Shown here: positions 25,855-39,466 of the stretch, one piece after another | Layout: the number at the start of each line of letters is the position of its first letter | Position numbering within the stretch: position 1 is the stretch's first letter | From: Bombus terrestris | Lineage: Eukaryota; Arthropoda; Insecta; Hymenoptera; Apidae | Length of the DNA stretch: 64,000 bases | Assembly: GCF_910591885.1 (NCBI RefSeq) | Contig: NC_063271.1 | Coordinates: 18,801,334-18,865,333, forward strand | Direction of reading: 5' to 3' | Notes under the pieces: model-generated | Told to the model about the DNA's origin: nothing | Seen by the model: the letters and a program-made list of their open reading frames with translations, nothing else | The model's database searches: none | Program-made: the position numbers and the translations under genes

Positions 25855-28800
25855 TTAATCTATCATCATTTCGAAATGGACCACACCTATTTTGTCGTGA
25901 CGGCTGTGTTTTATGTTTTTCGCCCACGCCTTGCACTCTACGTTTATTAAAATCCCAGCTGCAACAAAATATATTTTTCCATACAAAAATATTCAAAAAA
26001 CTTTGTAGAAAGAAAATTATTTACTTCGTATAACTTTGTCCAGATTAATCGAATTAATTCTCTAATCATTTGAAAAGTCAAAGCATTAAAGGACTAAAGA
26101 GTCAAAACCGTCCGAAATTTTTGTCTATTTCTTAAACACTTACTGCGAGGTCGGACGAAGTGTATAGCTACCAGCGGACTGAGGTAACCCTCTGAATTTT
26201 CGAAAGGATAAAAGTAACCGGGAAATCCTCTTCGTGGGATATACTCAATTGGTCCTATATTTTCTTGATCTGCAGGATTCTCTCCTTCGCAAGATACCCA
26301 AATCGTGTCAAGGTGACGAGTATTCTTCAATCCGGTGATATGCTCTCTGAGATCGACAGGCATGTTCTGTGGTAACGAATTGGTATCATTGTAGAATTCC
26401 GGTCTCCAAGCGTATATCTAGAAATATATATTTATACCTTAGCCATAGAAGAGCAGACTTTTTAAGGATACTATAAGTTAACGTTGCCCCAAAAATGTTA
26501 CCTTATTAAGCTTTAAGAATATACATGGTGCAGATTTATGATAATTATACTTGTTTTCTTTCGTGCAAGGATACCAATTTTTAACGTCAACATCACAGAC
26601 TTTACCAGGAGGTGGCGGTTGATTGTAATCACATTTATTAATATTCGCACCAAGACCGGGAACTGAACCTGGCGTTATGTAATCTGAAAAATTATTATTG
26701 ATCATAATTTCTTTGTTCTCTTACCTTGTAACATTTAATTATAAAATGAAATTATACAAAATGTTTCGTGTCACAATATCATTCTATATAATTATAAATT
26801 AAATATGAATTATATTAAATAAGAATATTATATTCCAATATTACCTTTCAGAAACGATTCTAGAGAATCAACCCAGAATTTAAAGTTCTCGCTATCGGTT
26901 CCTCTGTACCAAATTAAGGTACTTTCTACATTTTCAAGCGGTGGCTGTGGTCTAAATCCTAATCCTATAAATAAGGATGTACAGTAACGAACATTCACGT
27001 GAACATCACAGGAGAAAAACCTGATAAGTACGTTTCTGTTGAGTTTTCTATTTTAAAACTTCAAAGTGTGTGAATTATCATGTTTTGTCCTGTACTTTCT
27101 ACGTGTAAAAATATTCACGTGCAATTATTTTGCTAAATGTGTATTTACCAGGATTTGTTCCGATTATTGAACGTTCTAATTGCCACCTCGGTATCCTTGG
27201 ATCTAGCGTTTGAAAGAAACCCCAGAAGCAAATTGCAACCAATGCAGCCAGTACTCCGTAGAATGTCAAATAGAATAATCCTATTTTACCTGAAGAACAA
27301 AATTTAATTATTCATCAAGTTCAAACCATTAATTACAAGAAAAAGGTATCAAATTTCATTATTGTCCATTGATGTCCGATTTTATCTATTTCATACTCGC
27401 CGAGCTTAGAAAAGGATTGAAAAATATCCAAGTAATTTCCAGGATTGAAGAGGAGCAATTAACGACACGGCACAGCCGTCGTATCGTACTACATCCGAGT
27501 CTCATTTTCCATATTTCCGTTTTCAATTTATACACATTTCCGTTCAACTTTTGCATAGTTTCACATTACTATGTATCATTCACAGTAAAGTACAAATTTG
27601 ATTTGTTAAATATGATTCACGTGTATCGAATCCTTCATAAACAAGCGCATTGTCTGTAAATATTACGCGAGTACAACAATGTTTTTTCAATTTTACGTAT
27701 TGAGAATATAACTTGTATCTTTTTTGTGTCTACATGTGGTCTATTTAATTCTACTTATACTTTTCCCATCTATATGCTTCTCATTTACCTACCATTTTCA
27801 AACTTCGATCTTCATTCCATTGAGTAAAAGGAGCGATAAACTTTTAAAACATAACTTCAAATTTATATCGAGTAATAATAACTAGATAGCAGTTGTACGA
27901 ACGCAGAAGGGTTAAGAAGTTCTTGGTACCAAAGCGCTACTCAAGAGATCATTTTAGTGAAGAGTGGAATCCGAGAAGCGACCTTGCGAGACATTGAATC
28001 GGTACATAATTGAATTGTTCCACTTGACCACACGCTTGGATCTTCCTTTGAATTGAGGCAACGATTAATGTAATTAACCTATATTACACGGCGTACCACC
28101 ACGCGCCGATTAATTCTATTAGATCTACCAGACGTCAGCATATTGTAAAAATCATAGCAATTGACTCTTGACGTCTTGCACCTCGGGCAGATTTCCGAAA
28201 CATATCTAACAAATTGATAAGAAAAACATGTACGTGTGATCTATCTTGCTTACAATTGGTTGTAAGTATATACAAGATACCAAAGTACAGCATATAAATC
28301 AAAATGCAAAGTATTATACAAAGACTGTAAATCGATGCCTCAGAAAGTTACATTTTATGCTTCTTAAGGTAAAAAAAGAAAAGGCTTAAGTGTTTTCAAA
28401 GCATATTTGAATAAAATGTTCATATTAATTTTATCTTTCTTTCCTCACTGTTTGATAAATGATAAACGAAACTTCAACGTTCAAATATATTTATTTCAAA
28501 ACACAAAACATTGTTCGTTGTTTTTGTCTGACTTTTTCATGCCACATCATCCCTTTTTGTCCCTTACCCTCCTCTTCTCCTTCTAAGTATTCATTATAAT
28601 ATTTCATAGGTGAAGCAAAACCCTACTTAGGTTCCATTTCTGTACTTACCTTGTGGTATATTATTCCCTTAACTAAAATGATGTTAGGTTTCATAAATAT
28701 AAAACTTAAACAAATCTTTATATCATATTTAGATTTTGGATATAGAGGTAATAAATATAGAACTGTTATTTCAGGAACCTACAAGAAAATCTCTTGAACG

Positions 28801-31800
28801 AAGAGTGGAACTATTGCAGCGTCGAATTTGAAATTAATTTTCGAAATTTTCGGGAGAGCTATGCTGAACGAAAGCTATGGTATAATATGGTCGCGTGGGT
28901 GTACCCTTCGGAATGGCCCTAAGTTACATAATGCCGTAATGCCTCCATTTAACGCCAATTGACCTCGTTGTACGCGTTTGCGCTAAAGGAAGTTGTAACA
29001 ATTGCTATTCAGCCGAACAAACCGTTGTGTGCACCGCGAATTAGCCGCGCTTCGCGCTTCCGTCTTTTTCTCTCCCTTCCTTTTTTTTTTTTTTCTTGTC
29101 GTTACCTCTATTTTGGCCAAACCAATCAAGGTTACATGCACGTGCTTAATCGTTATATTTGCTTTCCGTCCAATTTAAGATATTCACAAATCTACATTCT
29201 TCGTTAATTCATTAAATTTAATTGGGACAATTCTATAAATTTAATTCCAGGAGTTCATTTTGATTTCAATGATCCTTTTTTAAAACACATAACTTTATGT
29301 TTTAATATTTTTTATTTATTTGTTATAATTAGTATGGGGAACAGTACATGTATACTTTGTTATTTGCAAACAAATGAGAAACTTCAATTAAAATATCCAT
29401 CTCTTTTCACCTGACTCTCTTGCATAATAGTTTGCTAATTTTAATGATACTAGTGAATTGACAAATGGCAAGACATAAACTTTTCTTTTACAATTTTACA
29501 ACGTTATATTAAACAAGATAATCGCACAATTTGTAATGTAAAATTTGTACTAATGATCTGCAAAATTACACTAATAACGTTAGTTCAATTGTACAAGAGG
29601 ACTCCGGCAGTTTATGATACATCGATACGTAGATACACAACAGAGTAAACATTCTAAGCGGTTGAAGAGAACTGAGGAAACAATACAAGGGTATATAATA
29701 TGACGGCGAGGCTAGTCTCAAGGCTGAGATAAATCGTAGAGGATATATTTTAACAGTGAATACAATTTGCAAGAAACTGCAAAACAACGACAGGCTTCTG
29801 AGCTAATTAGATGAAAGAAGACGCAAATTCACGTTTCTCTTTCTAGCTTTCTATGCTTTTTGTGGGTCTTCTGTGTACTATCGAAACAACTGCAGACAAG
29901 TTATCGTAACATTCGTAACTCGATGCTCTACAGATCAGTTTTCAAGAGCCAGGCACGCTACTGCTTGGTTGATTGAAATTATATATCTCTCTCATTAATA
30001 ATATTTTGCTTCTCGCAACTTTGCTTCTCAACACTCAACGCAATTTATATATATATAGATATAATGTTTTGTTTTAAAATATTCGTACAACTAAAAGTAC
30101 ATTTTTCAATGATTTTATGAAATTTGTCTAACGATAGACAATGGCGTGTATATTTTTATATAGGGTGTAAATTTAGCTAAATCTGCAGGTTGAAATAACT
30201 TGTTAGGTACATGATATAATTTTCTATTAGTAAATAATGTGAGAGGAAATTCAAATACGATTTCTATATTGGAAACATCAAACGAGTGTTAACAGATAAT
30301 CTCATTGTTTCGATATGGCGTCCAACATTGATATAATGTGGCGTTCTGCCCTTCCGAAGGGTGTGTTTCCAACTGTTACCATGCCAACCTAATGATTGAA
30401 ATATATGGCAATATCACATAAAACATCACGTTCTATCATTTATAAAAAGCAAAACTTGTAGCTTTTTTATATTTTGTCCAATACGATTATTTGTAAAATA
30501 ATTTTTTAAATCTATATAGCGCAAAAACAAGTCATTTCTAAAATGTTAGATGACTAGATAAATAACTAGCATGAAATGGATACTTAATTGTTGCCATAAT
30601 TAGACTGCAAATATTTATGCAAATTCATATTTTACGTTTTAAATTTTGTATTTAGATCATTTTTAAAAATGGTGTTATTATTAGAAATAAAAAGTAATTA
30701 AAATACCACTTATTCTTTAGTATGGAAGAATGCATTCTGAATTTATAATTAAAATTACCTACATATTCCTACGCGCACTTGTAATATTTTGAAATATTAA
30801 TGTAAATGAATTTAATATGTTAAACACGTGATTAACAAAATTTATACTATAGTTTCTTCTGCCAGTGTTTCTTTTACCTTCAAACTTTTATTTCACATTC
30901 TTGTCGTTTTAAAAGATAAAAAATCGACACTAATTAAAACAGTAATTGAAAGATCAAATTAGCTTTAGTAAACCGAAGTCTACGGACAAAAATGATCCTT
31001 CAATCAATTAATAGGTCCTAGATTCTGCTATTCATTTGATGTATTTGCACAAAATTTATAAAATATCTATAAAATTTATTTTCGGACTTTCGCCAGTCCG
31101 AAATTTGTTTTCGGAAGGAAAATATCCGAAAATAAAGTTTATAGTTATTTTATACATTTTATAATTCCTATATATAAGGAAGAAAAATATATTTGTTGAT
31201 CGAAGTGATCATAGTATAGCTTCTACCTGTTGTCCCTATTTACTTGCCTGGAAAGTTACCAAAAAAGGTTAGTTCCTTTCTTTCTATTTCTTCCTTTTCA
31301 TTCCTTTTTCCATGAAATAAGATCAATAAACATATGAGACTGTTTAGAAAATAACGTATACTTTTAGCATTATAGTTAACGTTTTACAATGTTTACTCAA
31401 ATAAAGTAATGATATATTAAGTAAACAAGTTTTTAACATAAAATGACGAACATGTATAGTGCTTGTTGAAAATATTTTCTATCTTACTTTGTGAATTATT
31501 CTGCACATTTCTCTAGAGATGCGTTCACTTACATGTGCATTTATTAACACATATAGAAAATAATAAAATAATATTTTTAAATTATCTATATGTAGTGATT
31601 ATAATTAAAGGAAAAGCAATTATATTCATCTACTCTTATGAATTGTAAAGTTATCGAAACAGAAAGAATATTGAAATGTTGACATCTTATCAAGGACTAT
31701 ATTGCCATGTACGCATACATCATTAAATATAAGAAATAAAGCCAACATTAGAATGAAATGATTTATCTTTGAAAAATCGATCGAAAAGGATCATTGCTCC

Positions 31801-32020
31801 GATTTCAATCCGAAATCAATAGAATACTCGATACAATTTCGATCGGCGATTAAATCGATCATCACAACTTACCCCAGCTACTGGCTGTTCTGCCGAAAAA
31901 GGCACCGGTCTCACGGTTGTAAATAAAGGTTTTTAATGACTGGCTGGTTGACATGCTCGGCGGTTTCAGATAGGGATTTGCCATCTCCGGGGTGACCATT
32001 TTCGAATCCTTGCTGACCAT
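25855..32020 (-). CDS. nrv: Na+/K+-ATPase beta subunit (nervana family), first - strand copy
   Basis: Six coding exons on the - strand: 31873-32020 (ATG at 32020, an in-frame stop lies just upstream), 27149-27289, 26845-26964, 26502-26683, 26144-26417 and 25855-25958 (TAA). Total 969 nt, 322 residues. The cytosolic N-terminus contains SLKTFIYNRETGAFFGRTAS, and exon 2 the helix with the FYxxFY motif (LFYLTFYGVLAALVAICF). Then come IIGTNPGLGFRPQPP and STLIWYRGTD. The ectodomain shows CDYNQPPPPGKVCDVDV, the PC and SAPC cysteines, PEFYNDTNSLP, WVSCEGENP and RRGFPGYFYPF; the last exon ends GVVHFEMMID. All six disulfide cysteines are present. Compared with the + strand copy, the two exons around WVSCEG are fused into one 274-nt exon. 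Intron 1 is 4.6 kb. It should act as the pump's glycosylated beta subunit at the plasma membrane. Confidence 0.95.
28840..29080. promoter_or_regulatory. CpG-containing island inside intron 1 of the first - strand beta gene
   Basis: This stretch is clearly richer in GC and CpG (for example GGTCGCGTGGGTGTACCCTT and a GCCGCGCTTCGCGCTTCCG run near 29044) than the flanking intron. It has no supported open frame. It could be an internal enhancer or an alternative promoter; this is inference from composition only. Confidence 0.3.
31058..31153. repeat. Long imperfect inverted repeat with a nested hairpin
   Basis: The left arm from 31058 (ATAAAATATCTATAAAATTT, continuing into ATTTTCGGA) matches the reverse complement of the right arm ending at 31153 over about 37 bases with roughly four mismatches. 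Within the loop, CGGACT at 31083-31088 and AGTCCG at 31095-31100 form a second perfect 6-bp stem. It resembles a small fold-back element; no target-site duplication was confirmed. Confidence 0.65.
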
Positions 32021-32300
32021 CGCGTTTTCAAATGAATTTTTTTTCTACTAGAAAGTTACGCACTAACCACGTATTGAGATTTTCTTCGCGATTCTGGTAT
32101 AATGAACGCACGACAAACAATCCACAGTTGTATGTGGAACAACACGACCAACAGCACTGTAGATTCGCTACACCGAAATCGTGAGTTCCTCGAAGTCGGC
32201 TAACAGTTTCTCCGCCGCCGACAGTTGGTTGTCCAGCGCCACCAGGTTGACTAAACACGCTTCATCCGTGCAGGCTTCTTCTCTGTCTCCTTCCCTACTA
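32021..32300 (-). promoter_or_regulatory. Probable 5' UTR and promoter of the first - strand beta gene
   Basis: The sequence directly upstream of the ATG at 32020 is richer in GC than the surroundings up to about 32350, with pyrimidine-rich runs near 32280-32340. There is no supported reading frame across it. The transcription start was not identified. Confidence 0.4.
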
Positions 32301-33550
32301 TTATTTTCTTGCCACTTTCTCTTTCTCTCTGCCCCTCCTTAAACCCCCACTATCGTCATCAAACCGTCCATTGCCATGACGTGTCAATCATGCACGTACA
32401 TAAAATCGTCCTGGTAGTTGTTATCCATTGCGGCAAGTGTGCTGGATCATGGTGTTGATGCGTATTAGATCATCTTATGGGAATTTTTCACAAATATTAA
32501 TTATCATTAACCGAATCAAGCTTTATATACATTTCAGAAGATTCAACTTTTAATAATTTCCTAGTAATTTATAATTTTAACGCATAGGATACCATGGTTA
32601 TGGTATAATGGTACGATGTTCCCTCGTGTGCCACGCCTATAACACAATCTCTTTGTCTCGGTGTATTCAAGTTAAAGTGAATTGAACAGGTTTTCGGCTG
32701 TTTAAACCGACGCATATGAAGATTTCAATGCTTGGTAGTAATCTAATGTTTAAATTATGGATGTATGGTACTTCCCTTGCATTTTAAGTCGTACGTGATA
32801 TTCTAATATTACTTCTAAACTTGTACATTTAAAGTATTAGTAAGAGAAAGGATATGTGAATTTAAGAAGGATAATGGAAATCAATTTTAGTAAATAATTG
32901 ATATATCTGTATAATAACTTTTCAGTTTTATATAATAAGTCCCTAAAAATTATCAATTAGTATTTAAGTTAATATTAGTATTAATATTACCTAAAAATAA
33001 ATGCAAATATTTTGTGAATCTTACAAGTTGGAAATTAAAAACACGTACTAGTGAATTTAATGCCATTAGATTACAACGTGCAACGTGCCTTATTTGCATA
33101 GATACGTATTAAAAAATATATCTATGTGAATAAAGGTACGGATTAAATATATTCTTTGATCAAATTTTTAGAAACTTCTAATAAATAAAAAAGAAAATAA
33201 TGTTTATATCGATTTCTCATTATAAACGAAAGTAATCAAAGTTCAGTGGCGCGATCTACTGTTCAGTGTTCAGACTTAACGCAACTAGTTTTTAAGAGCA
33301 GGTGGTTTCTCTCAGATTATTCAGTTACTGTTCTACTTAAGACTATTGCAACATGTACTTAAGTAAATTCGATTTCAGAACTTAAGTTTAAGCTTTTTTA
33401 CTTCTATAAACAAAAGCTTAAACGACTAATTATTATTGTTGTTATTATAAACAAACATGACAAACATGAACAAATGAAATAATTGTAACAGAAATAAGAA
33501 AACATTGAACCGATAAAATCCAATATTAAAAATGAGGAACCCAATATTAA

Positions 33551-33821
33551 CACTAACCTTACCGGGCCCGGTCAAATGATCAGTTTTAAAATTTAATTTA
33601 AAATTGCATATTTATTGTTATTTCTTTTGTACATCTAACTTTATCTAAATTTCTATATTAACAAATATTGAGAAATTGATTAATCAGATAATATAAGAAT
33701 GTTAATAATAAAGATGAATGTTAATAATAAAGTTAGGTGAACAAAAAAAAATAACAATGAATATACAATTTTAAATTAAATGTTGAAACCGGTCTTCTGA
33801 CCGGGTCTGGCAAGATTAGTG
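33551..33821. mobile_element. Fold-back MITE with TTAA target-site duplications (piggyBac-like)
   Basis: The 271-bp element is flanked by TTAA at 33547-33550 and 33822-33825. Its ends are inverted repeats: CACTAACCTTACCGGGCCCG on the left against CACTAATCTTGCCAGACCCG read inwards from the right. The similarity continues inwards for about 90 bases on each side, including ATTTAATTTAAAATTG in both arms. There is no transposase frame. TTAA duplications are the hallmark of the piggyBac superfamily, so I infer a non-autonomous piggyBac-type MITE. The centre has a short duplicated GAATGTTAATAATAAAG. Confidence 0.85.
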
Positions 33822-36800
33822 TTAAATTAATTTTATTCCATTATGTTATTAATTACTAAATAGGTTAGTAAAAAAATATTTCGGAATATTTATCAATTCA
33901 TATTACTTGATAGTAATTTTTGTTGTTACATTTTTAATTTTTCTATTTTTTTAAATATTATACTTTTATTTAAATATTTAATTTAATATTATATTATACT
34001 TTTGCTAAATGTAAAAAATTTTTGTTACAGGCAACTAGTTAAAGAAATATATTTTTTATTTACTTTAATGCGTCTTTCGATAAGCGTATGAATTAAATAT
34101 ATTTACAGCCTTTATTAAAATATGATCAGGAACGGCCATAGTACTTGATGTTAATACACCTGTGTGACATAGTCATTGAGTAGCTATCGCAATAAAGAAG
34201 GCTGCGAAAACGATTTCCTCAACTTGATCGTCGTAAAACAAATTGGGGGCTAAGGTCAAACCTCGTGTGTGCGACCTTAGTGCCTGGTGGCAGCTCGTGT
34301 ATGCGATTCACAGCACTTGTACTATTGGTAGTTACCTTCTCTCTCTTTTCGTCACTTGAACCGTGCGCATGCACATAATGTGAGTCACACATGACGAGTA
34401 ATCTGAATTAATCACATCCTGCCCACTGTGTCATTAATGTCATTGCCGTGTGTCGTTCGACTGAGAGAATCGGACAAAATAAACGAAAGAATCGCCTTAA
34501 ATATCTAATCCTCCTATCAATGAATTCATTTTAAAAACAGACCCATTTGACATGGCACCTACAAACCAAACTTGCCGACTTATTGACTAGATTACTGGTA
34601 ATTAATAATTCAAAGTCTTTTACAAAATCCATGCGTATGTATAACGTAATATGTAACTATGTATACGCAAGTTTGCAGATATAAAAGCAATAATAATAAT
34701 TATTATTTCGCGTTATTTTACTTCGCTACTTTTAACAGAGATATGATTTGAAATTGACAACTTGAAATTGATTTAAGAACAATCACTTTTTTACTTTATA
34801 TTTAGAACCTATTATTGCATAAACTTGTTATTTCCATGTTATTTGCGACGTTACCGACTTCGCATAGAATACGATTGCAGCGCTACTGGCGGTTGGAATT
34901 GAAATTAAATTTCAATTTATAAATATCGATTTTTGAATAAATTTAAATCATTGACAAACTGTAGAATAAACTTAACACGCAATTCCTTTTTGTATCCTAT
35001 CATTGACTAAGCACAGAATAAACATGGTAGACAGCAACGTGTTGTAGAAATTCAAGAATACTTGCAAGATAAAATTAGATAAATATGCCCCAGGCGAACA
35101 TGTCAACAACACATACGAACTTCACATAGCCTTGAAACGTGTCTGAACGTGTAGTTCAACTCTTTCACAGAAATAACAAAAGTTGTTTCATGACTGAAAT
35201 GTAGCAAAATATAAAATCTATTTCAATTATTTGTATATGGTAAATATAATAAATATATATATGTTAAAAAATATATAAATATATAACATAATAAATATAA
35301 TAAAACTTGAATGAATTTATATTCTTGATAAACTATACAAATGTTTATAATTTAATCATATTAATTGAATGCCTGTTACACGTGAAAGAATAAGAAAAAA
35401 ATATAAAGATATACGTACCTCTATCTTTGTTAAAATAAATTAAACGTTAACAAACGTTTTGCATTAAATATCTCTGAGTTGTCACAACGCCAATACATCA
35501 CACTTTTTTCGAAGTCATCTGCGAAATCAATCACTCATTTGCAAACAAGCAAATTATAATCAAGCATTTAGAATTAATGTATAAAACTGAATTAATTGAG
35601 TCAAAATGAAGCAATAATCAAACTGAAATTCTATTTGAAAAATTCATAACACAAACCGTTGGTAACAGACAACTAGAGAAAATTTGAAATAATACAAAAT
35701 TTCGCTAACGTAACAAAGTACTAAATAAAAACTTACTAGTTAACTAGTTAAACGAACATGATAATAGTCGACTGAAGACAATGGAATAGTGGTAGAAACA
35801 TTACATAGTTATAATACATCTTGACACCATGCTTTCCAAGCAGTGGTATTCATTGCGATATTCAGTGACATTCGCGCCAAAACTTTGTCTAGCAGATTCC
35901 TGATTGGCTGGAGCGAAATGACTTTTCATTCGTTTACAGTTTAAAGCCGCGCGCCACACACAAATTGAATAGGGAGATAAATGTTTCACGGTTTATGTTA
36001 CGAAATATTTATTTTTCTTACTCTGTCTGTCTCTTATCATGTAGTTATTAACAATTTTCTTCATATTAGGACAAGAAATAATTGTATGTAGCAATAAATC
36101 GATTAGATCACACGGAATCATCACTTAATTCCGTAAGTATAATTAAATATAATTTAGATAAGGTATTCTGGGAAAATCGGTTTTAACTTGTTTTTCAGCA
36201 GTATCAAAAAGTACACATAGGTGTAATACTTAGTTTCTTTAATATGTTAAGACTGACATAATGAAATAAACAATATTGATATTTTCAAGTTTCTAAATTA
36301 ATAACTACTATTTAGATTTGAAACAAGATATTGCTGTATATATTAATTTAAATGCCGTCATTTTTAGATACTATATTCTAAATCTATGTATGTACAATAA
36401 GTAAATTATGTATGTAATAATTTTATGTAAAAATATTAAATAAAATAACTGAAAAAACCATAACCCGTAATCTTTAAGAAAATTCGTATTATTTGTACAA
36501 TAACTAGGTTAATTAGTCACTGCAATATTTGTATTATTAACAATACGATTATTTCCTTTGATCCATTTTATCGTAATTATGTTTAAAGAGTAATAATAAA
36601 ATCAAAATATGAAAGGGCTTTTATACATTCTGTTTATTTTTCATAACACATTTCAAGCATAATGATATCAACAGCCATGCCATCTCGTCTTAAATTATTA
36701 TTAAATATTCATGCTTAAAGATCTTGTCGCCGCGATTGAAGCGCTAGTTTCGAAATCAAAGGTGATATCACAACGATATGGGATAGAAAGTTCGTACACA

Positions 36801-39339
36801 TGAAAAGTTCTCGAAAGACAAATTTCTTAGAATATATATTGTTTGAAACCTTGGAATTTTTTCATAGTAGTCTGGATATTAATCTCTTTCTCGATAATTG
36901 CCATTAGCAACCACTGTTGTTTGCGATCGTTCTGATCGCTTTAAAGCTTTCTGAAGTTTGAATTAAATTTTCTTCTTCTTCATTTACAACACAAAGTCAA
37001 CGAAAGAATCAAAGTAATCTTAAGTTTGTTACTATATTCCTTTTGCTTGCGATCATCGGTTATTTTCAGATCGATAGCAAAAACAAATTGCAGTCTATAG
37101 TAAATACCAATATTTCAAGGGTTCATAGCTTTGTGGATTATAAACCATCCGAGTTAAAACGATCGTTCAACATACTCGTTTCATCTCGTTCTATGATACT
37201 GACAGGTCTCTTGACAACTATATATTGGCGCAGATCATATTAGTATCAACGGTAATATTCTTAAACATCTAATAATCAATGTCGTCATAATGGATCTAAA
37301 TACATAATTTTTCTTAATCGACAACAACAAATGTAGGTGTACGAAGACCCAAAGCAATATTCCAGGACGACAAAATTTATAATGATTTCGCGCTATACTA
37401 AGTTCGAGTCTTCGTAGTCTACGGTAAAATCTTATGATCGATACAGAAGAAATTCCTGCACCACAGCATAAGCATTTATGGTGTTTTACATCTTCAGAAT
37501 CATCTACTCCTTAAAGCAAGGAGTATTCGCTTTACTATTCTTTTACTTTATTTGTATTTTTGGTAACTATTTTCTTTTTTTGATGTCGTAATATCACGTT
37601 CGGCTAACTTCTGTTGACGAACCTCTTCCCTATACATAAAAAGTCGCAAAGATGTGAAAAGTAGATGCAGTCATGGGTAATCGTATTATATTAACTACTA
37701 AAGAATATTAACGTGTTCGCACTAATTTCCTTTCCCGAGACATCAAGTCGCGATATCTTGTTTTAACGGCTGAAATTTATTTCAGCAAGATCAAAGCAGA
37801 AGTAGAGATTTCTTGGCTCCGCAGTCGTTCAACATTGCAAATGCTTGAACCTCGATATTTAACTATTTTAATTAAGCGTTAGCGCTAATAATAGGAAAAT
37901 TCGAGTCAATTTTACAAAGCAATTGGTAATCGTTGAGGCAGAATCAGCGGAAAGTGGGGAACGTGAAGATAGATCTAACATTAAGAACCAACGACACGGT
38001 GTCCCGACACAGAAATTTGATGTCATGTTTTGTGATCATATATCTCATATATCACACATATTCGTTCGTTTCTTTATCGACTTCTCGATGAAATCTTAAT
38101 GTAATTTTATATCGGTATTCCTCTCAATTTTTCTCATGTAACACACCCTTTTATATGCATCGATTTCAATTAATCTCGTGCCTAACTGAGCGGTTCCCAA
38201 CGCATGTATATAACATAGATGAACCTTTAAATGTCTTATAGATACATACACATATCATCAGATAATTTAACGAATAGTATTATAACCGGTATGCATGCAT
38301 ATATGCGTTATAATATACGAATCACACTTAGAATTAATTTGACTTATTCAGATTAATCGTCTTAGTTAGAATATTATTTTGTTATCGTTTTTCCTCTGTT
38401 TTCCTTAGCGTTCACATTTCATACAATATCGCAAGTTCTGTCGAATTTTTACTAATGTGACCGGCTATTCAGGAATTACGTTAAAATCATCTTTAGTAAT
38501 ATTAACCTTATGTGTATTTATAATGTATATGTATATCATATAATTATCGTTACTTTAAATGTATACATAATTTTATAATATATACTCCATATATCTTTAA
38601 ATGTATCTTAAAGCTTAAAATTCCGCCAGTTTTTTCTTTTCATCAAAATTTTCATCTACTCTCATACGCATACGTCTCACGTACATAATTCGTCACATAC
38701 TTAAAGCGCTAATTGTGTTAACGATTATCACACAGGAAACATGTTCCAAATAGAATCTGGAGAATAAACATAGCTTGCAGGATAGTGCAGGATTGTTCTC
38801 GTTGAAATTCCACCATTTGGTTTCGAGAAACGGGCGTTCGATTACGGCAAGCTAGGAAACTTTAAGCATGATTACTAATAATCCCACCGAACCTGATCCA
38901 TGGCTAGTAGTTTTCTTCGGTATCAAGCTTTTCTCGGCTCTCTTTCAACTCTCTTTTTTCTTGTTCACGCTTGCATGAAACGTAATCTATATACTTTAAC
39001 AACAGATGTTCATTATTAGAAACAGCTCATTCACAATGATGAATATACATATATAATCGTTCTCGATCAGTGCACTGGATACAAGTGTAATAGTTCCTAT
39101 TAGTACTTTATACCATCAACGCATAATTCATCATCGTTTTCATTATCATCGGTACCTTCGTCTTTTTTCCATTAGTACGTTCTCATTTTCATTCCATTTT
39201 CTTTTCCGTCTGCCTCGTCCTTCCTTCCTTTTTTTTTTTTTTTTTTTCCTTAAAAGTTAATAGTGTCGTCGACGATTAATCTATATTAAGTTTTTTCTCA
39301 TATCTCAATATGGCTCCGGGCGAGGACTCAAAAATTAAC

Positions 39340-39362
39340 GATAATAGTAATAATGGTAATAG

Positions 39363-39393
<31 letters not shown>

Positions 39394-39466
39394 GAGAATA
39401 ATAATTAATATTAATGACGATAATAATAATAATAATACTAATGGTAATTAATAATCGCACGTTACG
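39340..39466. repeat. AAT/AAC-type trinucleotide-rich tract
   Basis: This is an interrupted run of (AAT), (GAT) and (GGTAAT) units over about 125 bases, interrupted around 39405-39420. It is preceded at about 39230-39248 by a poly-T run. It does not lie in a supported coding frame. Confidence 0.8.

Larger units (their letters stand above)
27290..31872 (-). other. Large first intron of the first - strand beta gene
   Basis: No coding exon was recognised. A relatively GC- and CpG-rich island stands out at about 28840-29080 within otherwise AT-rich DNA. A near-perfect long inverted repeat lies at 31058-31153. The remaining sequence is unremarkable AT-rich intron. Confidence 0.5.
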
